Shown piece by piece: positions 1 through 6,740 of a stretch of DNA of 25,852 bases (position 1 is the stretch's first letter; the number at the start of each line of letters is the position of its first letter). The notes under the pieces are model-generated. The model saw only the letters and a list, made by a program, of their open reading frames with translations, was not told where the DNA came from and did not search any database. A program made the translations under genes and the position numbers. The DNA is from Anaerolineaceae bacterium UBA6107 (lineage in GTDB: Bacteria > Chloroflexota > Anaerolineae > Anaerolineales > Anaerolineaceae), in assembly GCA_002428455.1 (NCBI GenBank), contig DIWL01000032.1:853-26704 (forward strand). The letters run 5' to 3'.

Positions 1-384
1 GGAGGATTTGGGGACCAGGTCAGTCATCAATAACAAGCCAATAGCAGCGATCACAGTGCCGATGGTGTAAAGCCTGCTATAAATGCGGGCAAGCTTTCCA
101 AGCGGGGTATCGTCTTTTTCGAAATCCTCGGGGTCGGTCACAAAATCTGCACGATAACAGGTTTCGCAAACCCCGATGCGCAAACGGTAGCGTTGGTTCA
201 CCAGGTATTTCTGGCTATAGAGACCGGGTTTTTGGGGTCCAATGCGCAGCCTGAGGTTGTGGTTCTCGTAATATTCCGCCGGCAGGCTGCCGCAGCGTGA
301 GCAGCGCTGCGGATAGTCGAGCACAAGCCCGTCCGGCAAGGTTTGCTGCACCCGGTCGAGAGGAACAAGGATCTTAAGCAGCAT
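1..384 (-). CDS. Zinc-ribbon-like membrane protein, C-terminus cut by window edge
   Basis: The frame is open from an ATG at 384 through the left edge, giving 128 visible residues. Two Cys pairs, CSRC near residue 29 and CETC near residue 72, are spaced like a zinc ribbon. A hydrophobic segment (GTVIAAIGLLLM) begins near residue 109 and is probably a membrane helix. I do not recognise the family. There is no strong ribosome binding site before the ATG, so the start is uncertain. It lies at the 3' end of the minus-strand phage-like run, separated from the next gene by about 100 bp, and may be a host gene bordering the prophage rather than part of it. Confidence 0.6.
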   Translation of the reverse strand, partial: MLLKILVPLDRVQQTLPDGLVLDYPQRCSRCGSLPAEYYENHNLRLRIGPQKPGLYSQKYLVNQRYRLRIGVCETCYRADFVTDPEDFEKDDTPLGKLARIYSRLYTIGTVIAAIGLLLMTDLVPKSS

Positions 385-485
385 TACCAATTATTCCAGT
401 CGAACAGGATGTTTTCACGCCCCAATTGTAATCCAAAAAGACTGGTGATCCCGGACTGGTCAGGGAAGCACCAATCTTTATTATT

Positions 486-659
486 TTACTTCTCCAGTGC
501 TTCCAAACGAATCAGGATCCGTTCGAGGAGTGAGGAAAGCTCAAGGTCGGTGAGCTTTTCTTTCACTTTAACCTTATCTTCTTTGCGCTGAACGCGGGCA
601 AGATGAACCTCGTCTGGTTCGATAAAGAACTTTCCCTCAGTTTTATAAACTTTATTCAT
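486..659 (-). CDS. Small charged protein of unknown function (57 aa)
   Basis: A 57-residue frame starts with ATG at 659 and ends with TAA at 486. The ATG lies inside the last codons of the upstream gene (8-bp overlap, ATGAATAA), the tight packing usual in phage operons. The protein is rich in Lys and Glu and ends in a leucine-rich, probably helical stretch (LSSLLERILIRLEALEK). No family is recognised. Translational coupling to the upstream gene and the preserved frame are the main support. Confidence 0.5.
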   Translation of the reverse strand: MNKVYKTEGKFFIEPDEVHLARVQRKEDKVKVKEKLTDLELSSLLERILIRLEALEK

Positions 660-1059
660 TAGGTTGCACCTCTACTACGAGTAGTCCGTTACCGGCTGCA
701 CAGAAGGACTTGCGGTCCGCGGGGGTGATGATGAACGTGCCGGGGTTGTAGGTTGAAAGGATGATATGACCTTTACCTTCAGTCAAGGGGATGATTTCGG
801 TTACACCGTTAATATCCACATCCGCGCTGACCAGGTCAAGATTGGTAGAAACGATAACCGTAAGATCGAACTCTGACATTCCGATAGAATATGTCTGACC
901 TGTTACACCATCGATGCTGAGCATAAAACGCCTGGAATACTCCTGCATGGTGGTGTTGAGGAGCTCTATTGTTTCACCCAGGGACTTGTTGTAATCCTCC
1001 AAGGCAAGCGCGCTGAAGGTTTTGATGTTTCCGTCTTTATCTCTTACGATGCTGATCAT
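652..1059 (-). CDS. Phage-associated protein of unknown function (135 aa)
   Basis: The frame extends upstream to 1101, but the ATG at 1059 is chosen because AAGGAG lies at a good distance before it and the protein then starts MISIVRDKDGN. It has no signal peptide or membrane segment. The middle and C-terminal parts (LTVIVSTNLDLVSADVDING, then IILSTYNPGTFIITP) alternate in a beta-strand-like manner, which fits a small structural or fibre-associated phage protein, but I recognise no family. It follows the 252-residue tail-like gene and overlaps the next small gene, so it belongs to the prophage operon. Confidence 0.55.
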   Translation of the reverse strand: MISIVRDKDGNIKTFSALALEDYNKSLGETIELLNTTMQEYSRRFMLSIDGVTGQTYSIGMSEFDLTVIVSTNLDLVSADVDINGVTEIIPLTEGKGHIILSTYNPGTFIITPADRKSFCAAGNGLLVVEVQPNE

Positions 1060-1145
1060 GTGTTTTCTCCTTAGTGTTTGCCGGTCTCTCCCGGCTGCCA
1101 AGCCTACTCTACCAGGGGGCGGGCTTTTGCCCCACTATAGGGTTG

Positions 1146-1904
1146 TTAAATCCAAGCCAGGATACGGTAATAACCGCCGCCCGAACTGGTGATGGTGGTG
1201 TAACACGTACCTAAGGAGGCATCATTAGCAGTCTTTGCTTCGATCAATGATGATGTCATACCTAAGTTTGTTTTAGTCATTGAGCCACCGCTCACAGTAC
1301 CCACCACATTATTCATTCCGCTGCCGTCTGCGGACGTGCAATGTAACAAAAGCACCTGGCGAGGAACACTGCCCAGGTAATGATATTTATCGTAGGTTTG
1401 ATTGTAAGTAACCGCAAACCATCCACTGTCATAATCAGGATCAGGCATTCTCAGAGCGGAGCAAGTAATGATACTGGATTGGGCTAAGGCGGTGCCATTC
1501 CAGTACACCTGTCCGATGAGCCTTTGACCCGATGCGGGAGTGGATGAAGTATTCACCGATAAGGTGAATGAGGTAGAACTCGGTGTGCGATTGACAAAGA
1601 TGTACCAGGTGGCGGCTGATCCGGAGAATTGACCGGCTGGCAAGTCCACATTGTCAATCTGTTGGAGCATGCACCCTTCAATAACGAGTGTGCCCGGGGC
1701 AGTGGTGACATAAGGAACGCGGAGCCGGTTGGTGGCGAGGTACTCAATATCGATATTGAGTATGTAAGTGGATAATAGTTTACCCAGGGAGATACTATCT
1801 GCTGAGACATTACCGAGGAAAACTGCGTCTTTACGAAGGTTATTGTAATGAGCGGAGGCGGTAGGCTGACCGGCTGAAACATCAGAACTGTTGGGATAAG
1901 GCAT
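1146..1904 (-). CDS. Putative phage tail appendage or virion protein (252 aa)
   Basis: The start ATG at 1904 is preceded by CGAGG seven bases upstream. The N-terminus (MPYPNSSDVSAGQPTASAHYNNLRKDA) resembles openings seen in phage virion proteins of environmental bacteria. The rest is rich in Ser, Thr and Gly with alternating hydrophobic residues and no membrane segment, ending in GGGYYRILAWI, which fits a beta-rich fibre or receptor-binding appendage. This function is inferred from composition and from its place downstream of tail-like genes. There is no diagnostic catalytic motif. Confidence 0.5.
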   Translation of the reverse strand: MPYPNSSDVSAGQPTASAHYNNLRKDAVFLGNVSADSISLGKLLSTYILNIDIEYLATNRLRVPYVTTAPGTLVIEGCMLQQIDNVDLPAGQFSGSAATWYIFVNRTPSSTSFTLSVNTSSTPASGQRLIGQVYWNGTALAQSSIITCSALRMPDPDYDSGWFAVTYNQTYDKYHYLGSVPRQVLLLHCTSADGSGMNNVVGTVSGGSMTKTNLGMTSSLIEAKTANDASLGTCYTTITSSGGGYYRILAWI

Positions 1905-1967
1905 AAAGACCTCGAGAATAGGAAAACGAGAAATGAAAGTAGTGATCTGTGATCAGGCACCTGGTGA

Positions 1968-2171
1968 TCAGGAAATTCCCTTTGGAATAATGAACACACG
2001 GACGAAACAATCTTTGGCTTCGAGAAATTTACGCATACCTGCCGATTTTTCAGGACCATCAGGTAACATTTCTTCCATCTGGTGAGCCAGTTCGGACAAG
2101 GGTTTACTGACCTTTTGAAGTTGAACTGGAAGATGAGCCTATTCAAAAAAATTAATGGTTATTGAAGTCAT
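1968..2171 (-). pseudogene. Acb2/Tad1-hairpin-like small phage protein interrupted by one in-frame amber codon
   Basis: AGGAGGTTCC lies directly before the ATG at 2171. The frame reads MTSITINFFE, then TAG at 2141-2139, then continues for 56 more codons to TGA at 1968. The second part reads AHLPVQLQKVSKPLSELA and later LPDGPEKSAGMRKFLEAKDC. From memory this matches small phage proteins with an 'FEYAHLP ... LAxxLPxxPExxxALRKLLEAKDAAVRA' pattern, related to the Acb2/Tad1 hairpin proteins that sequester cyclic nucleotides of CBASS and Thoeris. The TAG sits where the family usually has an aromatic residue, so a single base change from TAT or TAC explains it. In a decaying prophage a nonsense mutation is the simplest reading; amber suppression is the alternative. 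The family call rests on pattern memory, without a search. Confidence 0.6.
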
Positions 2172-2186
2172 GGAACCTCCTAAAAA

Positions 2187-2693
2187 TTATCTCCAATATG
2201 AAGTTTCCCAGGTTAAAGAACCGTCCCAGATGCTGAGGTCGAGAAGAGCGGGATCGACCGGGGGGAAATAGAACCCCACATTATTGAGCTGACAACGGAT
2301 GATGCTATGGTGGGGGTAATGTCTCTCGTCTGCCGAGAATCCGAGTGCGCCGAGGTTAGTGAAGGACCCGACCGGGGTTGTCAGTTGGATGCCGCCGGGT
2401 TTATCGAGGTATTCGAGCAGCTTCGCGTAATCCTCCAGGCGGGTTTTGGCGTGCTGAGCTCCGTTGGGTTCGATGAGATCGTCTGAGCAAATAACATCAA
2501 AGTTGATCCATAACCTGGTTCCGGATGAAATATCCGCGTAGGTGGTGGATTCTGATTCGACCTGGCGGACGAACTGAGCACCACCTTCACGGACTGTACC
2601 GTCTTTGGGGGAAATGAAACCGTAAGCTGCACCGGCATCTATGTCAGCGTGAGACAGGATGAGGTGACAATTCTCACCCAGGATGTAGGTCAT
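2187..2693 (-). CDS. Putative phage tail/structural protein (168 aa)
   Basis: The ATG at 2693 overlaps the stop of the upstream connector-like fragment by 4 bp (ATGA), so translation is coupled. The 168 residues have no membrane segment or signal peptide and end in an aromatic-rich stretch (SIWDGSLTWETSYWR). I do not recognise a named domain. Its position directly after a head-tail connector-like reading frame and before fibre-like genes suggests a tail terminator or tail tube-associated protein, but that is inference from gene order only. Confidence 0.5.
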   Translation of the reverse strand: MTYILGENCHLILSHADIDAGAAYGFISPKDGTVREGGAQFVRQVESESTTYADISSGTRLWINFDVICSDDLIEPNGAQHAKTRLEDYAKLLEYLDKPGGIQLTTPVGSFTNLGALGFSADERHYPHHSIIRCQLNNVGFYFPPVDPALLDLSIWDGSLTWETSYWR

Positions 2694-3019
2694 TTCCTCA
2701 CCTCGTCCCAGCGGTCAAGGGGAAAACCCGGTGGGAATCCGAACTCCTGCAGCACTTTCAACCCGTTCAGGGTACGTTCAAAGGTGGCACGCCACAGGCT
2801 GCCGATCTCCGTCAGGCGAGAGGATTCATTTCCCCGGCTGCCGTAGCGTTCCACGAGACTGCCGGCGCGCAGGAAGCAAGCCTGGGCGGCTGCTCCGTTG
2901 ACCAGGGCGTTCTCCAGCGCAGCCGGCAGGGTGGTGGTGAGTTGACCGGCAAAGCCCTCAATGGTGTAACCTGCGGTGTAGCGGATGGTGAAGCGGTCAC
3001 CGGCTGCCGGGAGTTGAGC
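2690..3019 (-). pseudogene. C-terminal fragment of phage head-tail connector-like protein
   Basis: In the frame offset by two bases from the terminase, an uninterrupted reading frame runs from the junction near 3011-3035 to TGA at 2690. It encodes about 110 residues including AGDRFTIRYTAGYTIEG, LPAALENALVNGAAA, ERYGSRGNE and a C-terminus ending PLDRWDEVRK. This resembles the C-terminal half of small head-tail adaptor proteins, which normally lie after the capsid gene. No start codon or N-terminal half is present. It is joined directly to the N-terminal part of the large terminase, so the genes that normally lie between them (rest of terminase, portal, protease, capsid) have been deleted. The exact adaptor family is uncertain. 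Confidence 0.55.
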
Positions 3020-3459
3020 GCCGAGGCGGTTGCGCCGACGATGTTGCTTTCCGGCGCACCGGAGAGGAAGGTGATGCGCGCCTCTCCCACACGGTAGATG
3101 GGACCGGATTCCTTGACCCAGATACGCTGGGTGAGCGTGTTCTTTTTGACCGTGCGTTCGAGGCGGCGCATGGCGTTGAGCGCCTGCGGCTCGAGGGTGG
3201 GCGAGACTTTGATCATCTCGACGGGGAAGTTGGAGAAGAGGGTGAGCAGGTAGGTCTCAAGCTGCGCCTGCAGTTCGTTCTTGCCACTCTGACGCGGGAA
3301 GATGACCACGAAGCTCAGTCCGCGCTGGTTGAGCACGGAGTCGAAGATTGCGGAAAGCACACCGCGCTGGTAGCTGCGCAGCTTGATGCCGGATGCAACA
3401 TGGGCGAAGCGCTCCGGGTCTCTCAACAGCCACTTGTAATGCGGAATGAATTCGTTCAA
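3020..3459 (-). pseudogene. Phage terminase large subunit, N-terminal fragment
   Basis: A TTG start at 3459 with AAGGAC upstream opens MNEFIPHYKWLLRDPERF. The packaging ATPase Walker A-like motif FPRQSGKNE is at about residues 54-62, and the segment after it (VEMIKVSPTLEPQALNAMRR, then FLSGAPESNIVGATAS) is typical of large terminases just before Walker B. Walker B, the coupling motif and the nuclease domain are missing. The sequence switches near 3011-3035 to a connector-like frame. The terminase frame runs on as meaningless codons to a stop at 2812. A normal protein would be about 450-600 residues, so this cannot package DNA. Confidence 0.75.
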
Positions 3460-3480
3460 GGCAGGTCCTTATGTAGATCG

Positions 3481-3562
3481 GCACTTAGTGATCAGGCACT
3501 TAGTAATCAGGCACACCAATTTCCACCATTTACTAATTACTGGTTACTACTCACTGATTACT
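3481..3562. repeat. Short tandem spacer repeats between terminase genes
   Basis: Two 15-bp tandem units, GCACTTAGTGATCAG (3481-3495) and GCACTTAGTAATCAG (3496-3510), are followed by a run of degenerate 7-bp steps of the type ACTRATTACT up to the end of the small-terminase gene. Related GTGATCAGG words occur near 1938-1972, 5946 and 7757. Such spacers are interspersed between genes in many environmental genomes. No function is evident. Confidence 0.6.
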
Positions 3563-3892
3563 TCACTTCCTGAACTGCTCACCGAACTTCTTGAGCTCAG
3601 GCCATTCCTCCTCCAGTTCGAGCAGGGCCTGGCGGAGGAGGGTGGCGGGGTCGAGGTCCTGGTTGGCGAGGTCGCGGCGGGCTTTGAGCAGGCGGGCGAG
3701 GGCGGGCGCGGTTTTGCCAACCGTGTCCAGCAGGTCGAGTTGTTCCTCGAATTGGAGCTTGTCGCTTTGCTTGGCGGCAGCCTGGCGGATGAGGTCACGC
3801 AGGATAGCGATCTCGCGGTCGAGACCCTCAGCGGCGCTGAGGGCGGGGTCGGCTGCCCGGGTTGGGGCGGGTGAAGTTTTCTTTCGCGGCAT
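3563..3892 (-). CDS. Small terminase-like / phage packaging-associated protein (109 aa)
   Basis: AAGGAGGAAT lies directly before the ATG at 3892. The protein is strongly helical and charged. A basic N-terminus (MPRKKTSPAPTR) is followed by REIAILRDLIRQAAAK, a leucine-rich LLDTVGKTAPALARLLKAR and an acidic C-terminus LLELEEEWPELKKFGEQFRK. Its size, its charge pattern and its place immediately before the large terminase suggest the small terminase subunit or the equivalent DNA-binding partner. I see no clear helix-turn-helix, so the name rests mainly on position. It appears intact although the large subunit is destroyed. Confidence 0.55.
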   Translation of the reverse strand: MPRKKTSPAPTRAADPALSAAEGLDREIAILRDLIRQAAAKQSDKLQFEEQLDLLDTVGKTAPALARLLKARRDLANQDLDPATLLRQALLELEEEWPELKKFGEQFRK

Positions 3893-3913
3893 ATTCCTCC
3901 TTGATAGAAATAT

Positions 3914-3962
3914 TGTTCTATATATCTATGAACATCATCCCACGCATCAGGTGAAATGTCAA
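3914..3962 (-). promoter_or_regulatory. Promoter and inverted-repeat operator for the packaging genes
   Basis: On the minus strand TTGACA (3962-3957) is followed after 17 bp by GATGAT (3939-3934), a plausible -35/-10 pair reading into the small-terminase-like gene. Just downstream, TGTTC (3914-3918) and GAACA (3930-3934) form an inverted repeat with an 11-bp centre that touches the -10 box, a typical position for a repressor site. The promoter is inferred from motif match only. Confidence 0.45.
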
Positions 3963-3976
3963 CTTGCCCCAGGGGA

Positions 3977-4025
3977 AAGGTTTAAGGGGGAAAACTTGCC
4001 AATCAGGAAGGTTTTTGGGGGAAAA
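3977..4025. repeat. Two imperfect direct repeats, 31-bp pitch
   Basis: AAGGTTTAAGGGGGAAAA (3977-3994) recurs as AAGGTTTTTGGGGGAAAA (4008-4025), and the bases between the copies are also partly alike (TTGCC-like). It lies downstream of the transposase stop and upstream of the small-terminase promoter. This may be an end of the REP/RAYT element or simply a tandem duplication. Confidence 0.5.
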
Positions 4026-4053
4026 TCAGCGGAGGGTCATTGGCTGGGGACGG

Positions 4054-4698
4054 TCAACAGCCGGCCGGGGCGTTTTCGTCGTCTGTCAGCCAATTGGCGG
4101 GGTTATTGGCAATGTACGCAGTGATCTGTTCGTATTCGCAGTCAGTGCCGATGATGTGATCGTAGTAATTGCGCTGCCAGACGGGTGTAGCGGGGGTGTC
4201 GCGGATTTGGTTGATGCGTTTGGCGGAGAAGGTTTTGAATTGCCGCACAATTTCTGATAACGGTGTTCGCGTTTTTGTAGGGGCGGGTTCTGAACCCGCC
4301 TTTACGGTATCGGTGGGGGTAGGCGGGGCGGGTTTTCCCGGTGGACACCCGTTCCCCAGTATAGATTTATGAGCAGGCAGATCACACCCGCGTTCCAAGA
4401 CAGAAGAACCCGCCCCTACGGTATTGGGGGTGAGGTATGGGGGGTAAATGATTATGATGCCATGGATATGGTTGGGCATGATGACGAATTCATCCAACCC
4501 TATATCCGGGTTATGGTTGACCAGGTCATACCAGGTATAATCGACGATCTTTCCGTATTCGCTCAGCACCATTTCGCCATCCACAACCGAGCCGAACAAG
4601 GGCAGGCGGTCATGGGTGACGATGGTGATGAAGTAACTACCCTCAGCGGAATAATCATAACCTTTCAAGCGCATGTTCTTGCGCCGCGCTGAAACCAT
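4054..4698 (-). CDS. rayT: REP-associated tyrosine transposase (RAYT, Y1/HUH family)
   Basis: The protein opens with a basic segment and YDYSAEGSYFITIVTHDR, then has the HUH metal motif in MPNHIHGIII (about residues 73-82) and the catalytic tyrosine region WQRNYYDHIIG (about 173-183), the order of IS200-like Y1 nucleases of the RAYT branch. These act on single-stranded DNA at REP palindromes. The 214-residue length is slightly above usual because a low-complexity linker of about 55 residues (about 86-140), rich in Pro, Gly and Thr, separates the HUH motif from LSEIVRQFKTFSAKR. That linker is encoded by REP-like palindromic DNA. The start is 2 bp after the methyltransferase remnant stop, suggesting it sits in a former phage operon. 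The catalytic residues look intact. Confidence 0.85.
   Translation of the reverse strand: MVSARRKNMRLKGYDYSAEGSYFITIVTHDRLPLFGSVVDGEMVLSEYGKIVDYTWYDLVNHNPDIGLDEFVIMPNHIHGIIIIYPPYLTPNTVGAGSSVLERGCDLPAHKSILGNGCPPGKPAPPTPTDTVKAGSEPAPTKTRTPLSEIVRQFKTFSAKRINQIRDTPATPVWQRNYYDHIIGTDCEYEQITAYIANNPANWLTDDENAPAGC
4277..4434. repeat. REP-like palindromes embedded in the transposase gene
   Basis: A near-perfect palindrome with arms GGCGGGTTC and GAACCCGCC around one base lies at 4282-4300, within a longer GTAGGGG...TTTAC unit (4277-4305). The right half plus flank, GAACCCGCCTTTACGGTAT (from 4292), recurs as GAACCCGCCCCTACGGTAT (from 4406). Between them 4321-4354 is another GC-rich partial copy. All lie in the variable linker of the RAYT coding sequence and keep its frame open. 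Confidence 0.7.
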
Positions 4699-4700
4699 CC

Positions 4701-4841
4701 TTAGAGCCCCAGGTCTGCCTGCTTTGGGCCTGGTTTATCCGCTTTGCCGGCTTTCTTGAAGGCTTCGAAAGCCGGATTACACTCATTATTGGTATTCCCG
4801 CGCAGGATGTTGAGGTTGTCACCGTAGTAAAGTGTGTTCAT
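4701..4841 (-). pseudogene. DNA methyltransferase remnant, internally deleted in frame
   Basis: An ATG at 4841 with CTTGGAG upstream starts MNTLYYGDNLNILRG, the characteristic opening of phage and type III-like N6-adenine/N4-cytosine DNA methyltransferases, where this precedes the DPPF-type motif. Here the frame jumps after residue 15 into a Lys/Pro-rich tail (AFEAFKKAGKADKPGPKQ) and stops at residue 46. The methyl-donor and catalytic motifs are absent, so an in-frame deletion has removed the enzyme core, and the product cannot be a methyltransferase. Alternatively the tail is unrelated sequence fused by chance. The stop lies 2 bp before the RAYT start. Confidence 0.6.
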
Positions 4842-4843
4842 AT

Positions 4844-4876
4844 GAAGTGTCTCCAAGATTAATTATGCACGAAAAG
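4844..4876. repeat. Boundary repeat R1
   Basis: GAAGTGTCTCC (4844-4854) followed by TTAATTATGCACGAAAAG (4859-4876). On the minus strand this is the leader and ribosome binding site of the methyltransferase remnant. Related copies occur at 5903 (R2), 7705 (R3) and 9058 (R4). Confidence 0.6.
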
Positions 4877-4978
4877 CAAGAAACCGGGCAACAAATTCAG
4901 TTGGTACTCATTAAGTTGCTATTAATGTCACAAGATTTGTTATATCATAGGCTTATTGAGTATTTATTAGGAGTCACT

Positions 4979-5854
4979 ATGACCGAAAATTTTTGCAATG
5001 ATCTATTGATGGTATTTAATAACTATATTGAGAAGTCAAAAGTAATTATAAACACGAAAGAACAACCAGAAAAAAACTCACAAGCGAAATATGAATTGCA
5101 GAACGAAACTTATAAAGATCATGTGGCTTCGGCAATAGCTATGGGAGTAGTGTTACGAGAAGTTGCAGCTGATAATCTTATGGGAATTCAAAGAGTATTA
5201 ACAGAACCAATTATGACATTTGCACCTTTTGTTTTGTATAGGAATTTAATCGAGATGTCTGCTATGTCAATCTGGTTTCTATCAACTGGCATTCATGAAG
5301 TTGAAAGGACTAAGAGAATATTAACTTATCGGAATGAAGCATTGAAAGAAGAATTAAAGTATTCTCACTCGATAAACGATCAAGAATTAGCTGCAAAGGT
5401 TTCGGAAAGAATTCAAAAGTTACAAGAAAAGGCTGTTGCTATATCTATAGACCCCAAAAGAAATATAAAGAATGAAATTCTAGGATACGGTATAGTAATG
5501 CCGTCAAGAACGGAAGTAATAAAAGATAGTCTGGGTGACGAATCTGTTTATCGGCTCTTTTCTGCTGTATCTCATGGTCAACTATGGGCGATAATTCAAA
5601 GCAGCTTTCGCAAGAACTCCTCAGATATTTATATTTTTGAGAATGTTAAGGGTGGTGTCCTGGAAAAAAATATAAGCCCATTATCCTTAATTTATCTATG
5701 TTTCTTCTCTATTGAATATGTAACCAAAGCAGAAATAGAACAATTTAAATTGTTTGGATGGGATGAAAGACCATTAATGCAGTTGGATTTGGAAATTAAG
5801 ATGAATCTTGAACAAATCAGTCAGGCTTATAAGATTGAATTGGACCAATATTAG
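4979..5854 (+). CDS. DUF5677-like protein of unknown function (291 aa)
   Basis: The frame is open from 4832, but the ATG at 4979 is preceded by TTAGGAG at good spacing, so a 291-residue protein starting MTENFCNDLLMVFNNYIEK is preferred. It is almost wholly helical. The segment LYRNLIEMSAMSIWFLSTG, followed by a long charged helix and later YRLFSAVSHGQLWAII, resembles the DUF5677 type of solitary helical proteins found in accessory regions. Function is not known. Base composition is far more AT-rich than the genes to the right, and codon use differs (many AAA, ATA, AGA), which points to horizontal transfer. It is a single-gene module between repeats R1 and R2, convergent with the DUF3307 gene. 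Confidence 0.6.
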   Translation: MTENFCNDLLMVFNNYIEKSKVIINTKEQPEKNSQAKYELQNETYKDHVASAIAMGVVLREVAADNLMGIQRVLTEPIMTFAPFVLYRNLIEMSAMSIWFLSTGIHEVERTKRILTYRNEALKEELKYSHSINDQELAAKVSERIQKLQEKAVAISIDPKRNIKNEILGYGIVMPSRTEVIKDSLGDESVYRLFSAVSHGQLWAIIQSSFRKNSSDIYIFENVKGGVLEKNISPLSLIYLCFFSIEYVTKAEIEQFKLFGWDERPLMQLDLEIKMNLEQISQAYKIELDQY

Positions 5855-5902
5855 CGACTATCGCTACTGTTTCATGTACAACATATATACTCCAATAATA
5901 AG

Positions 5903-5933
5903 CCTCACAGGTAAATTATGCACGAAAAAAGAG
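5903..5933. repeat. Boundary repeat R2
   Basis: CCTCACAG then GTAAATTATGCACGAAAAAA lies between the convergent DUF5677-like and DUF3307 genes. It shares TAAWTATGCACGAAA with R1 and, further right, GTGATCAGGGAATGGG and the DUF3307 3' end with R3. Confidence 0.6.
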
Positions 5934-5966
5934 AAAAGAGAATCGTGATCAGGGAATGGGAGTAGC

Positions 5967-6740
5967 TTAACCCGGCGGGGGAACTTGCAGCAGGGAGCGC
6001 ACCGCCAGGCTGACGACGAAGGCGAGCAGAAAACTGGCGAAGGTGCCGATGATGATGTATTCGGATTGCTTGCGATTCTCGTTGTCCTTGATTTCACCAA
6101 AACGTAGGATGGACTTGGCTGCCACCAGGAAACCCACGCCGGCAAACTCCCCGCTGAGGATGAAGACGAAGATGAGCAGGCGCTCCAGGTAGCCGATAAT
6201 CCTGCCGCCCTCCTTCAATCCCTCAATAGGTCTCAGGCTGTTGGGATGGAATTTTCTGTGCAGTTGCTCTTGAAAAGGATGGGTGACATAATCGATCAGA
6301 ATTCCTCCAAACGGGACCAGCAGCAGGACTCCCACCAGGATCAAGAGCACCGGGGCGGCAACCGCGGGGTACAGGTTCAGGCAGACCGGGAGGACTGCGT
6401 TGGGGATATAGAAGAACTGCACCATCAGTACCAGAACGATGAAATGCAGCGCCTGGTCGATGACGAAAACAATCAGAGAATCCCCCTTTTTGTCTTTAGA
6501 AATCACTCTGTTCTTGATGCCATCGAAAAGAAAGTGGGTAAAGGTGATGATCAACGGAGGTAGCCACATGTTCCAGGCACCCATCAGCAGGTAGGCAAGC
6601 GCACCATGCACCAGGCTGTGAATGAGCAGCCAGGTTATCTTCTTCTTTTTCGAGATCAATACCGATGGCTGAAGGAGAAAATCCCCGACCAGGTGAGCGA
6701 GAAGTAGCACCAAAAGAGCAGATTCAAAGTCATTCATCAT
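5967..6740 (-). CDS. DUF3307 membrane protein, partner of SatD
   Basis: The 257-residue protein has about six hydrophobic segments. The N-terminal half carries the DUF3307 marks: LAHLVGDFLLQP (about residues 14-25), IHSLVHGALAYLL, ITFTHFLFDGIK and VIDQALHF. These His/Asp pairs within helices are typical of the family. The C-terminal half adds further helices and ends in VRSLLQVPPPG. The ATG at 6740 overlaps the satD stop by 4 bp (ATGA), so the two are translationally coupled. DUF3307 and SatD genes are often neighbours; their joint function is not established. The 3' end is duplicated at 7776-7826 with perfect identity over 51 bp. Confidence 0.8.
   Translation of the reverse strand: MMNDFESALLVLLLAHLVGDFLLQPSVLISKKKKITWLLIHSLVHGALAYLLMGAWNMWLPPLIITFTHFLFDGIKNRVISKDKKGDSLIVFVIDQALHFIVLVLMVQFFYIPNAVLPVCLNLYPAVAAPVLLILVGVLLLVPFGGILIDYVTHPFQEQLHRKFHPNSLRPIEGLKEGGRIIGYLERLLIFVFILSGEFAGVGFLVAAKSILRFGEIKDNENRKQSEYIIIGTFASFLLAFVVSLAVRSLLQVPPPG

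Noticed and set aside
1553..2146. 197-codon minus-strand frame starting with TTG
   Set aside because: It overlaps the amber-interrupted gene and the 252-residue gene in another frame; its residue pattern is that of a shadow frame, while the other frames have ribosome binding sites and family-like motifs.
3446..4124. Overlapping plus-strand frames of 142 and 177 codons
   Set aside because: They are antisense to the small-terminase-like gene and rich in Arg and Ser, as expected of GC-rich shadow frames.
5864..6145. 93-codon minus-strand frame at the end of the DUF3307 gene
   Set aside because: Lies in another frame of the DUF3307 3' end and crosses R2; no motif and no proper start context.
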